Assembly (NCBI RefSeq): GCF_030247185.1
Contig: NC_080571.1
Span: 350,978,254 to 351,042,253 of the forward strand
DNA: 64,000 nt
From: Malaya genurostris
Lineage: Eukaryota > Arthropoda > Insecta > Diptera > Culicidae
Direction: 5' to 3'
The position numbers were made by a program, and so were the translations under genes. The notes under the pieces are model-generated. The model did not search any database. It was not told the origin of the DNA and saw only the letters and a program-made list of their open reading frames with translations. Positions 54,557 through 64,000 of the stretch are shown piece after piece (the stretch's first letter is position 1; every line of letters begins with the position of its first letter).

Positions 54557-55026
54557 ATGTCATGTACCAATCTAACGTTTAAAATAAAGAACCGATGAGA
54601 TTTTGCAAATTTTATGCGTTTTATTGTTTAAAAAAGTTCTCAAGCTCTTAAAAAATCACCCTTTATATCGGTGTACCCCTAGGAGGAATAAAACAGATGA
54701 TTTTAATGTTTAATCAGTTCCAACCAAATCCTTTTGTTAATTTATATAATTGATATTAATAAAATAATTTAGATAATTTTGTAGTTTTAGGGATATTTTT
54801 TAATCTAATGACAGCATGTAATAAATCGATTTTTCCCTCATATTTGTATGTTTTGTCATACATATTGAGTATGTATTGAGATGAATTTTATTTTTTTTTT
54901 AATTCGTGACATGTGACATAGGGGTGATGGGGGGTCTTTGATGCTGTGACAATTTGTGACAAAGGGGGGGTGGGGAGTCAAAAATCGTCAAAAAAAAGCG
55001 TGACGTCTTTTATGGACAGCCCCTAT

Positions 55027-57396
55027 GCTCTGCTGATCGGGTAATGAACAGGTAAGCAAACAAATAAAAGCATTCTAACGGGAAAAGTATTTTGAGTATA
55101 AATAAAAGAATCCGCCTTCTAGAGGAAAACTTGTTCCTTTCTCATCTGTAATTGCATGTCGACACTAGTAAGTATTCTGCTCTTGTGCGTCTAATTTTGA
55201 ATCTTTTGATATAATTCGAATGTTCTTACTTCAACGTGTTTGCAAAAATCTCTCATTTGGTAACAACAGCAACAACAAAAGCTTTATTAGTACTAATGTC
55301 GATGCGAACGGATCGTCAGTTCCAAGAGCCGCGAAAACGATAACAGCAGCTGGATATAAACAGTAGGTGCTCCAGCCGGAACGAGATTTCCTGGTTCTAA
55401 CGTTGAAGCGAACGGATCTCCTACTCAACAGCAGCAGAAGCAACAACAACAACAAGGGATAAACGGACAAGAACTATTTAGGAATACTTCGATATATTCT
55501 GCTTTTTGCTCAAAGAGTTAAAACTTCTGTACATCCGGTTGATTTCTCATCATGGCAAATCACAGATTTGTTAGAGTGTCTGTAGAAACACCCGAAAATC
55601 ACGACAAACAGGTATGTTAAATTTAAACATGGTTGAGCAAACACCAATTCTTTCCACGCTCTGGACGTCCAAATTAAGTTGTTGTTCCGGAAATCGCCTC
55701 GAAAGTTCATTCCATCATAAAGGTAACTCGAAAAGTGAAGTTGCCAGGAGTAAGATGTCTCTACAGAATGCTAGAGTGACGCCGTCTGTCTGCCAGAATG
55801 AGGAATTATCAACCGACGGGCTAAACTAATAGAAGACAGCAATCGTTGTGATACACGGAAATCAAGAAAAGACAAATGCCATGGCTAATAAATATCGTCT
55901 TTGCACTCAACCTGGCTTAACATGGAAGAAAAACAATAAATCGATTTTTTTAAGAACCAAAACTCGATCCTTAAAAACTATTCGATATTTCATTCTGGTG
56001 AAATAAGCGTATCTACAACAGACGTTGTTTGTATTATAGATTTGATCTCATTAGCCCCGTCCTATGAACTGTAGAAGTGTTATGCCGCAGCGATATTAAT
56101 CAGAATTTAAGAAACATAATCGGACTGAAATAAGTATTGAGCAATGGATTTCAAATGACTGATGTGAGCGAGAGAAACTTGTCAAACAAAAGTTTAAATT
56201 TCAAAAATTCACAAAACTAAAAATTCTTGTTTGAAATAAAGAAGTCCGTTCAGTAAGAGTGTGTCTACCATAACTTGCGATCGGTAAGTGATATCAATTT
56301 TATTTTTTTGAATCGGTAGAGAGAACCTCTGTCTTTGGCGTTAAAAAAAACACATTTTGAATACACCCTAAAGGACCAAACATGAACTGTGCAGGCGGTG
56401 GTTAAATACATTAAAAAGTTGTTATCGTTTGTCAAGAAGTGAGTTTAACGATTCAATGAGTCAAAAACCAAAATTACCAAAAAGGACGAAAAACGAATCG
56501 TGGTTTTGTTTTCGCACAATTCTGACTTGTCCTTACATCAAGTAAAAGCGAACACAGAAAGAAAAGATGAAACTTACACGACATGTAAACCGATAGTACT
56601 ATGAAATAGACATCAGTTGAAACGAAAATCTGATTTAAAACCGTGATTGATGTAAAATTTCATTAAAATTCATTTAGTTTTTCATTGAACAAGACTGTAT
56701 ATTTACAAACCGCTTCATTTAGTAATGTAAATTTCCATTCAATTGCCTGCTCCAAATATGTGCATGAAAATAAATGTAAAATCACAAAATATTGTTATCT
56801 GTGAAGTTGAAGTAAGAAGGTCTCAAATTATCACACGTCGCCATTCGACAGAAATTCCTTACTTTGCTCAGAGATGGAGGAACCGATTTTACCAAAACAT
56901 AGATTCAAATGAAAGATCTTATTTTCCCATACAAAGCTATCGAATTTCATCCAGATTCGAATTGCGATTCCGGAATTACAGGATGAATATTGTTGGAATT
57001 TCTAACAGTTGTACAGAGCGGTAACATATATTTTAAAACTGGGCTCAAATTGTTAGGCCAAGCGAATCGCCTTTGGTTACACCAATTTCCGACTTCCGGT
57101 ACCGAAAGCACCGGGAATATTTTTCACAAATTCTAAGATCGAACTCACTTTTCCCAGCGATGACTTGACCTAATCCCGCAAAAATGATTAGTTTCAAATG
57201 AAAGGTCTTATGATTCCATTCGGAATTCCTAAAGTTCATCCAGATCCGACTTCCAGTTATCATATGCATGATCGAAATACACAAAAAACAATGCTATGCG
57301 AACTAACTTGTCTGCGAATTATTATTATGTCATATTTAAGAATATCTGCAAAAGTGGCATGCACCTTAGCCTACTGAGTGAGAGGTAAGATTTCTT
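55027..57396. other. Gene-poor stretch with CAA-rich runs and dispersed repeat
   Basis: CAACAA/CAGCAG-rich segments lie at 55260-55290 and 55430-55460, with two related GAAGCGAACGGATC words (55311, 55404). The dispersed CCATTCGACTC-family repeat covers about 56800-57260. No gene could be supported; ORFs at 55231-55470 and 56743-57024 follow from these repeats. Confidence 0.5.
56800..57260 (+). repeat. Dispersed CCATTCGACTC-family repeat, two units
   Basis: Words GATTCAAATGAAAGATCTTA, TTCATCCAGATTCGAATTGC and TTCCGGAATTACAGGATGA, then a second unit with TTTCAAATGAAAGGTCTTAT and TTCATCCAGATCCGACTTCC, match the repeat at 30390-30665. The two units are direct and diverged. Confidence 0.65.
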
Positions 57397-57557
57397 ATGG
57401 CGTTTTTCATTGAGAAACACTGGAGGCGTGGATTGCTCTGGTTTTGCACTTTCGAGCAGAAATGGCAATGAAACACCGTTAAAATATTGCATTTCTGCTC
57501 GAAATTGCAAAATCAGAGCAATCCACGCCACCAGTGTTTTTCAATGAAAAACGACAT
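57397..57557. mobile_element. Hairpin MITE (161 bp)
   Basis: Arms of about 70 bp are near-perfect complements: ATGGCGTTTTTCATTGAGAA then ACACTGGAGGCGTGGATTGC and CTGGTTTTGCACTTTCGAGC on the left; the right arm ends in the complement of ATGTCGTTTTTCATTGAAAA. The loop is about 20 bases. A transcript would form a long imperfect hairpin. The 68-codon frame across it is a by-product. Confidence 0.88.
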
Positions 57558-58559
57558 TGTTGACAAGGGCTCATTCAATCTGTTAAAGCAGGATAGATAC
57601 ACAATTCGCGTCGTAGAAGGAGTGGTGCTGCCATCTATCTAAGTTTAATCTGTGTGTGAAGAGAATGTAAACAAAATATGTTATTTTTTCGCTTAAGTTA
57701 AATCCATTGGTTCTCGTTTTTTTAAGTGATATAGTGCGCATCGAAAAAATAAACACCTATAACGGCTTTTATTTAGGCTTTTTAACTGTTTTAGTTGATT
57801 ATCGGAGTTAGTTTTGTGCCCGTAAGAAAGAAAATAAAATTTCTCTTTCGGTGCTAATAATCCGCATAGGTAAGAGTACACAGGATTTTTTTTGATAATT
57901 TTTTCAATTTGTGTTGTGCTTATGGGACAAACCAGTGCATAACATTACGAAAAATGTTAATCGTGGCTTATATGAAAATATTTTTCTCTAAATGTCGTAG
58001 ATCATGGAGTTGAAAAGCTGTTCGGATGGGTACGCAAAAACAATTCCTGGACATTTTTTTATGCTAATGAGAACATTAACGAAAGGAATTCGGTAGGCCG
58101 TGTGGTGCGATATGTTCCAGATTGCAAAAAAGAGTGTCTATAAGGAATAACGTTCAATTCTTTCCCTAGAATGTCAAATTAAAACCGGTGGGTTCAATGA
58201 CTCAAACTTAAATTTAAGAAAAAGAAAACCCATTTCTTTGCACCTTCAATATATTACATTGTCTACCAAGTAAGTATTGAAATGATTTAAAATCAAATTC
58301 AGACAGATATAACTCGTTGTCTGTTCACAGGTATGAATTGTACGTCTCGACGATTAAGGATCTCCAGCAAAAAGAATGTTTTCGTTTTTCCACACTGACT
58401 GAGGATTCTTGTTTGTTTCCGATGAGCTGATGTTTATCGCTTGTGAAATCAAAATATTCAATCCGAAATTGTATAATAAGAGATTTTATTACACTTTGAT
58501 TCAAGAATTCGTTCATATTTTTCAGTGGTTATTCACTCCCAGATATTGTCAGTTCATTT
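57558..58559. other. AT-rich stretch, nothing firmly recognised
   Basis: ORFs at 57693-57881 and 58325-58516 have no features; the latter lies just downstream of the candidate gene and could be its 3' UTR. Confidence 0.4.
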
Positions 58560-58998
58560 GCATTTTTTGGTCTACAATAAACAGCAGTTGCGAATTTGCG
58601 ATTACCTTCCACAAAATGGTTCAAAGTTTGAAAATTTTCTTTCTCGTCAGTTTCAATAATTCGAAAGCTGCGGGTCAAAATTTTTTTATTGTTCATTAGT
58701 CTCTTAGAATATAGAATTTTTTAGGTTAATTAATGAATTCTGCATAGTCTATTAATGAGTTCTGTATCACCTTATCTTTGTGTACCGAAACAGATATTTC
58801 AAGCAGTTTTTGCAACGATCTCCATTGTGTTATGCTCGGCATTTGCAGAGCAATAAAATACTGATGCTCGCCACTTGATTCTAGACAAGTGCAAGATTCA
58901 TCAAGTCCGCCATTGTATACCTCATCTACTGCAACTTTAATTAACCAATTCAAATAGCAAACTGAAAATCGAAGAAAACGGTACGTTTGAAAATTCAT
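58560..58998 (-). CDS. Candidate small host gene or pseudogene, function unknown
   Basis: On the minus strand a 90-codon frame starts at 58998 after a leader that looks like an insect 5' UTR (GTGAAGTGAAAGTAAACAAG). It reads MNFQTYRFLRFSVCYLNWLI, then DESCTCLESSGEHQYFIALQ, and RSLQKLLEISVSVHKDK. A donor-like AAG|GTGATAC follows (about 58772). About 100 bases on, another open stretch reads KENFQTLNHFVEGNRKFATA and VYCRPKNANELTISGSE, then stop. A phase-compatible short intron is possible, although the best acceptor is poor. I do not recognise the protein. It is not related to any transposon here. Equally it could be a degraded fragment. Confidence 0.35.
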
Positions 58999-59168
58999 TA
59001 CTTTTTTGCTTTTTCTTGTTTACTTTCACTTCACACACATAAGCTGTCAAACTCAACTTCGTAGTCGCGAATTGGAAGAACGAACAAAAGCTCATGCTCC
59101 TATTCCTTCTCATTTATAACTCGCTTTTCAAGAGCCGAAGATCCGTTCAGCTCGTAGCTTGTTTTCAC

Positions 59169-59176
59169 CTTACCAG
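59169..59176 (+). repeat. Left TSD of the 304-bp hAT MITE
   Basis: CTTACCAG here against CTTAACAG at 59481-59488, 7 of 8 matching. Confidence 0.75.
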
Positions 59177-59480
59177 CAAGGATGCCAGGTCGTTTTTTCA
59201 AAAATCTGTGATCAAGCCAAAAACCTGTCTGGGCAAAATCTGTGCACGTTACCATAATAGCTGATCGGAATCATTTTTGGTAAGCAAAAAAAGGTCTCTA
59301 TATTTCCTATCGCTCTGTAATTTTTGGTGCTAAACTGTGATCAATTTCAAAAATCTGTGATTGATTTCAGAATCTGTGTAAATCTGTGACCATTTTCAGA
59401 AATCTGTGTCATTTTTTAAATCTGTGCAATAGGTTGAAAATCTTTGAAACACAGATTAATCTGTGAACCTGGCATCCCTG
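59177..59480. mobile_element. hAT-type MITE, 304 bp
   Basis: Ends CAAGGATGCCAGG and the complement of CAGGGATGCCAGG, with an 8-bp duplication carrying one mismatch. About nine AATCTGTG words fill the interior. The ends and the ACAGATT motif are shared with the MITE at 32260-32932, so both probably used the same hAT transposase lineage. The host sequence is itself a GAGCTGA/TCAGCTC-rich repeat. Confidence 0.85.
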
Positions 59481-59488
59481 CTTAACAG

Positions 59489-60212
59489 TGCGGTGAACTG
59501 GTGAGCTGCGGTATCTTTAAAAAGAGCTGAGAGCTATCAGCTCACTTTCAAGATTCGATTCACTGGGATGCATAGCTCAGGAGCGAATTGCACATCTCTA
59601 CGCTCACTGCAAAAGTGAGTTACAGAAATAGCAGACGCGTGACGCCCTCCGTTTCTTAACCATTCATGATTTCAACATGGTCATAGTATAAATGAGCCAC
59701 ACGAATAGTACTCAGCATGATGATGATATGATTAGAAAACTAGTTTTAAGAGGGTTGTCATAATTCAATAACTAAAACTAACTTTGAAAAGGCCTAAAAA
59801 AAAGTTCCATCGAGTTCCACTTAGATTTTTTATTATAGTATTGGGCATATCTTTTCCTATGAATTTTGTAAAAATCAGCTGCATAAAGTTGCATATTTCA
59901 CTTTAGTGTAAGGTTTTATCATAGGTAAAAAAAAGGTAAAATGTTGTATAACTTTGCCAGGAAACAACAAACCTATGCACTATCTTTAACAAAAATATGA
60001 TTTTTTTTTATTTTTTTCAATTATTCCAAACAAAGTATGCATAAAAAAATAACTCGAAACAAGTTATGAATAAAAAACTGATTTTAAGGGGGTTGCCATA
60101 AAAACGCTTTGTATATCCGAAACGGTGCGACCTAGACTTTTGGTATATTTGACAAAGTAAATTATTTTCAATAGTTCTAAAACTTTGTAGAAGAAAAAAT
60201 TTTTCTATCTCC
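59489..60212. other. AT-rich stretch with a repeated TTTTAAGGGGGTTG word
   Basis: TAGTTTTAAGAGGGTTGTCA (about 59741) and GATTTTAAGGGGGTTGCCA (about 60081) are direct copies of a short unit. No gene. Confidence 0.45.
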
Positions 60213-61404
60213 TCAGAAAAAAAGGCGGGTGGGTAATGTCAGAGACATAACTGGATGTCGTGAATACGAAAACAACTGACATGTTCCTTAACACTTCCGA
60301 ATATCAATTGCATGAATTATGCACGCATTCCCCTTTTTCACATTTTTCGCAAAAACAAAGAAAGCTTCACTTGATCTCGATTACTGTGAATTTCACTCAG
60401 CGAAAAGTGTACAAATCTAAGCAAACTGTTCTTGATTTGCAGTAAACTGAGGATATTTCTCTACGATTTGCAAACAACAAATCCTAATAGTTCTTTAGAA
60501 AACTTTTAGAGCCATTAGAACGGCTGGTTTTGTGTAATGCTCTCCACCGTTGTTTTTTTTCCAATGCTAATGACTGGCAGCTGTGACGTAATCGCTCTTG
60601 TCGAAAGCTTGCAGACGACACAAAACACATCTGCTCGCAGTGGCGATAAAATCCAAACTGATTCAATTTTTGTTAAGAGATTTCCTTTTATGTGATTTCG
60701 TTTGTAGCTTTTTCACTAATGGGCGGTTCTAACGGCTATAAAAATACCCGCATACAGAATTTGAATGTCGATTATTTCATTTCGGATTTGCATAATTTAT
60801 TGAAAGAAACTATCAATATGCTGTAGGGATTCGTTTCTAGCATTCAGAAGGACCAAATTGAGGAACTCACTGCGATATTCAACACTTTTCGGAACATTTT
60901 TCTCGGACGATTTGTTGTACAGCAGCAGCTATTTTGTTCTCTTCCTCAGAACGCGTTCTGATTGGCTGGTGTTGACATGGATCAAATGAGATAGGTTTTT
61001 CAATAGTGTACTATTGAAATACTTCAATGCTTTTGCTATACACGTTTAAGTTGAAAAATTTCGATTCTATTGGTAGTTAGATTATATAAATCCTTCCACA
61101 GATCACTGAGCTATGAGCTTTCAAAATACGAGAAAGGCAAACGCGCCATATGAATTATCCTCTTTGATACTCGTTTATACCAAACATTTCAGCAAAGTTT
61201 AATTTTGAACTTTTTGAGATTATGTCACACATCTGAAAATTTTATCATAAAATTGTGATCATATTTCAGATGGCATGTCGCAAAAATTATGTTGATTCGT
61301 TAGATACAACAAGAGATATTCACGATCAAAAACTTATCACTCTCTCAGAGGGTAAATTTTGAAAAGGCACCCCATAGTAAAGTAAGTCGTATTCACGACA
61401 AAAA
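60213..61404. repeat. 1.2-kb repeat family, copy 2
   Basis: Close counterpart of 19372-20541, bracketed by TGTCGTGAATACGA (60256-60269) and its complement (61387-61400). It retains about 36 bp near 61187-61222 lost in copy 1 and lacks a few bases near 60607. It carries the same CCAAT-like and TATA-like strings. Unlike copy 1 it is not inside a hAT element, so the repeat moves or is copied independently. Confidence 0.85.
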
Positions 61405-61687
61405 ATGTTATTTTAATATTTTTTGTCAAAGTAGGCCATGAACAATTAGGGATAGAATCACATTACACGGTATATATTTCTAAATAATTTCTTAAAGCAA
61501 CTATATGCATTAAAAGAACGGTTTGGCAGCTACTGATTTATGTCCACGTTTTTATTGATTCGAACCACTGTGCGTCGTCCGAGTACGAGAAAGATGAACA
61601 AGCATCATGAGATTTTCGCTATAATTTTTAGTTATTTGTGATTATTTCATACTACTGAAAATTGTATCATAAATTGCTGATCGAAAA
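61405..61687. other. AT-rich stretch, nothing recognised
   Basis: Spacer between the 1.2-kb repeat and the DD41D-type relic; no feature supported. Confidence 0.5.
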
Positions 61688-62495
61688 GGGTGATTTTTAA
61701 GAGGTATGGGATTTGGCTTAAATAAACACATAAAAATTGAGAAAACTGATGAAGTCTTTATTGGAATCGATAAAACGAAGATGAAGATGATTTTACACAA
61801 ATGTTGGCTCCGGCTCCCATGCACAAGGTCCAATTGTGACACACCCTATCCAACATATCGACCGGTATTTCACGAATAAATTCTTCAATATTGGCTTCCA
61901 GTGTGTCAATCGTTGCTAGTTCAACCTTGTAGACATGAGCCTTAACATGGCCCTACAAGAAATAGTCAAATTACACGGTCTAGGCAGCCAATTGACGGAC
62001 CCAAAAAGTGAGATAAACAGTTCAACGAAGGCGGCTCTTAATTTGGTCATTGTTCCGCGTGCCGTATGGGATGTGGCACCGTCTTGTTGAAATTACATGT
62101 CAGGTATATATAATTTTTCCATTTTTTTATGCCACCGGCCCATAATCCACAGCAAACAGTGACTTTTTTGGGATGCCTTGGTAGCTCTTGCAATCCTTCT
62201 GGCTAGTCTCCACTCCAGATGCGGCGATTTTGCTTGTTGACGTATCCATTCAACCAGAAATGTGCTTCGTCGTTGAACACAATTTTTCGATAAAAAAGTA
62301 AATCTCTTAATCTTCTAACCGAGCATGTATTTTGATAGTAAAATTCAATAATTTGTTAGCGTTGTTCGTTCGTAAGTCGATTAATGATTAAACTATAGAC
62401 CAAACTGTACAAGTTTGACAATGACACAAGACACGATTCACGTGTGATCTGTCATAAACAGTGTAGCCAAATAGATACCAGCGATAAAATCACCC
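61688..62495 (-). mobile_element. DD41D-related Tc1/mariner relic
   Basis: One end reads AGGGTGATTTTTAAGAGGTA (61688) and the other is the complement of GGGTGATTTTATCGC (62495), similar to the ends of the element at 53739-54663. The minus strand keeps NGYVNKQNRRIWS, then LPRHPKKVTV and CGLWAGG with many stops. It is an old member of the same broad group; TA flanks are unclear. Confidence 0.7.
61840..62300 (-). pseudogene. Transposase fragments of the DD41D-related relic
   Basis: Readable blocks at about 62270-62150 (GYVNKQNRRIW, ELPRHPKKVTV, CGLWAGG) and 62100-62030 (CNFNKTVPHPIRHAEQ, in place of FQQDGATCHTA). The first-Asp block is at about 62265 (FNDEAHF). The third-Asp block is decayed. 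Multiple frameshifts. Confidence 0.65.
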
Positions 62496-62509
62496 ATTAT
62501 TTCCGGTAG

Positions 62510-62582
62510 CATGAAGCAACAAATTTGTTGTTGGGTTAAATACAACAAAAGATAGATAAGTAAGTCGTATTCACGACAAAAT
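62510..62582 (+). repeat. 1.2-kb repeat family, tail fragment
   Basis: Contains a TACAACAAAAGATA stretch and ends in AAGTAAGTCGTATTCACGAC then AAAA, matching the right ends of copies 1 and 2. Confidence 0.6.
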
Positions 62583-62668
62583 AAAACTGTTACCGAGTTG
62601 TGTACAAGACACAACCGATTGCGATGACATTAAAATGCAGTATTTTAAACATTAACAAAGTTATATTA

Positions 62669-63895
62669 AGGAGTGTATCGAAAATAAGCTATCCAAATAC
62701 ATTTGTGTTGTACGCATGTATTTGTGATGGTATTTTATGTTCAGATCATAAAAATGTCGTTTATTGAAAAGGGAGTGAAAATTAAGGTTCTGGACACATG
62801 GCTAAGTGAGAAGGGTATGACTATGCGAAAATTGGTGAAGCGGTTTGGAATTCATCATGCCAGTGTTAAAACCATCATTAATAAGTTTGGGGAACACTAT
62901 TCTTTGGATGAGCTACCAGGAAGAGGCAGAAAACCCGGTTCTTCCAACCCGAAACTGGACAAGAAAGTGGTATCTCTAATCATGAAGAACAAATCAATGT
63001 CAATACGTGATTTGGCCAAAAAAGCAGGAACGAGTGTCGAAATGATCCAGCGTATCAAGAGGCGAAATCACTTGAAGACCTACAAAAAGCAGAAAATCTC
63101 GAAATGAAGTGTCGAACAGAAGAAGCGAGCAGCAACAAGGGTCCGGAAATTGAATTCGCGTCTTTTGCAGTGTCCGGATGCATGCGTTTTGATGGACGAT
63201 GAGACTTATGTAAAAAAGGACTCAGAAACCTTTCCAAGTACATAATACTTCACTGTCGTGGTTGGAGAGGATGTGAGCGATGCGGACAGGTCGATTCAAT
63301 TGGAGAAATTCGGTCGAAAGGTACTATTATGGCAAGCAATATGTTCCTGTGGTTTGAAATCAACAATTTTTTACACTACCGGAACTATAAATGCAGAAAT
63401 CTATCGATCTGAGTGTCTCCAGAAGAGATTGTTGCCTTTATATAAGAAGCATAGTACACCTCCACTCTTTTGGCCGGATTTAGCGTCGGCTCACTATGCC
63501 AAAACCACTGTCAATTGGCTTGCGAAAAAGGGTATAAATTTCGTTGAGAAAAATATCAATCCACCAAATTGCCCTCAGCTTCGACCCATCGAACGTTACT
63601 TGGCAATCGTGAAGAGGGTCTTCAAGAAGACTGGTAAGGCAGCTGGGAAAATGCAGGAGTTCAAAAAAATTTGGGCTCAATCGTCCAAAAAATGCGATTC
63701 AATACTTGTCCGGAAATTGATGAAGAGCGTTCGATCAAAAGTTCGAAAATTCGTGAAGGAATAGTTTAAATTTCATCCGGTTTTCATTATGCTCAAGTTT
63801 AACCTCGTACAATATAGGATCAATTAGTTTCAATAAAATATCGTTTTTTATTATAATTTGAAATAAAATTTATAGCTTATTTTCGATACACTCCT
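62669..63895 (+). mobile_element. DD37E Tc1/mariner element, copy C
   Basis: Inverted repeats AGGAGTGTATCGAAAATAAG (62669) and the complement of the same 20 bases at 63895, allowing a small internal difference, are flanked by TA (62667-62668 and 63896-63897). It is the best preserved of the DD37E copies. Confidence 0.95.
62754..63764 (+). pseudogene. DD37E transposase, copy C, two stop codons
   Basis: One frame throughout (337 codons). MSFIEKGVKIKVLDTWLSEK starts at 62754. The paired HTH follows (LVKRFGIHHASVKTIINKFG; DLAKKAGTSVEMIQRIK) with the GRGRKPG motif between. A TGA after QKISK (63105-63107) and a TAA at PST*YFTVVV (about 63243) interrupt. The first Asp is in VLMDDETYVKKDS, the second in FWPDLASAHYA and the Glu in NCPQLRPIERYLA, 37 residues apart. 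It ends RSKVRKFVKE. The catalytic triad is complete; only the two nonsense codons prevent a full product. The TAA is shared with copy A. Confidence 0.92.
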
Positions 63896-63897
63896 TA

Positions 63898-64000
63898 ATG
63901 GCAGAGATCATCAGTCTAGCTTCTAGATACAAAAAATAATATTCTTCACAAAAGATTTCAACTGATTTGTAAAACAACTCTAATTTAAATGTTTAATATG
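63898..64000. other. Window end, nothing recognised
   Basis: AT-rich flank of copy C. Confidence 0.5.

Larger units (their letters stand above)
53739..54663 (-). mobile_element. DD41D Tc1/mariner element, foldback deletion derivative
   Basis: The two ends (AAGGGTGATTTTTTAAGAGC and its complement) are flanked by TA (53737-53738 and 54664-54665). They form a perfect inverted repeat of 174 bp (53739-53912 against 54490-54663). The right arm is a copy of the left end, including the last codons of the transposase and the 3' UTR, joined to the middle of the gene at a TTTCCGAATGG microhomology. The N-terminal half of the gene and the original right end are gone. No differences are visible between the arms, so the event is recent. 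Confidence 0.92.
52913..55023. mobile_element. Non-autonomous element with GGGGCTGTCCATAAAAGACG ends
   Basis: Inverted ends GGGGCTGTCCATAAAAGACG plus TCACGC at 52913 and their complement ending 55023, flanked by TAT (52910-52912 and 55024-55026). Subterminal GTGACA/TGTGACA plus G-run words occur on both sides. Without the DD41D insertion the length is about 1.18 kb. Elements with this kind of terminus and a 3-bp duplication are familiar in mosquito genomes (m3bp-type); a Harbinger-like source is inference. Confidence 0.85.

Noticed and set aside
55231..55470. Leu-rich ORF as a signal peptide or gag protein
   Set aside because: The Leu runs are the reverse of CAA/CAG repeats; no gag motif is present.

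Overview
The window reads as transposon-dense intergenic (or very long intronic) DNA of a dipteran, most likely a mosquito. The main reason is the presence of five IS630-Tc1-mariner copies with recognisable DD37E transposases (spacing counted directly in three of them), a class first described from mosquitoes. Around them lie I-clade and CR1/L2-like non-LTR retrotransposons, Ty3/gypsy elements, hAT-type MITEs and a CACTA element. Species assignment is inference; no host gene identifies it. No rRNA, tRNA, CRISPR or bacterial-style gene organisation is visible.

Layout. 1-2500: deleted mariner, non-LTR relic, decayed DD37E copy A. 3027-6350: 5'-truncated I-clade retrotransposon with an open 977-codon tail and a 12-bp target-site duplication (TSD). 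6570-8250: GC-richer, low-repeat island with a (GAC)n tract. 8250-10880: AT-rich DNA and an old copy of a 1.2-kb repeat. 10880-12930: CR1/L2-like relic. 13546-14834: DD37E copy B. 15480-21480: minus-strand Ty3/gypsy pol split by a 3,446-bp non-autonomous hAT element (17580-21025), which itself carries the 1.2-kb repeat. 21481-22741: a second DD37E family. 22760-23270: a degenerate ORF of an uncharacterised family. 23640-25080: second GC-richer island. 25800-27085: nearly complete mariner. 27086-31660: AT-rich repeats. 31669-34714: DD37E copy D, split by a 1,975-bp TA-flanked element that is itself split by a 673-bp hAT MITE. 34950-37300: third island. 37417-40560: mariner fragment fused in frame to a Ty3/gypsy pol. 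41254-47388: a full-length I-clade element with a 14-bp TSD. 47598-51348: a decayed animal CACTA element. 51357-51697: a MITE. 52913-55023: a 3-bp-TSD element holding a young DD41D foldback element (53739-54663). 57397-57557: hairpin MITE. 58560-58998: the only candidate host gene, weak. 59177-59480: hAT MITE. 60213-61404: second close copy of the 1.2-kb repeat. 61688-62495: a DD41D-related relic. 62669-63895: DD37E copy C.

How the parts work together. Almost nothing here is a host function. The genes encode element mobility: endonuclease/RT/RNase H for target-primed retrotransposition, RT/RNase H/integrase for LTR elements, and DDE transposases for cut-and-paste elements. Nearly all are broken by stops, frameshifts or deletions. 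The least damaged unit is the 41254-47388 I-clade element: open ORF2, ORF1 with one in-frame stop, overlapping ORF2 start, intact Inr+DPE-type 5' end, poly-A tail and perfect TSD. Several insertions can be ordered in time because they are nested and keep exact TSDs. Non-autonomous elements with strong subterminal repeat arrays imply transposase sources elsewhere in the genome.
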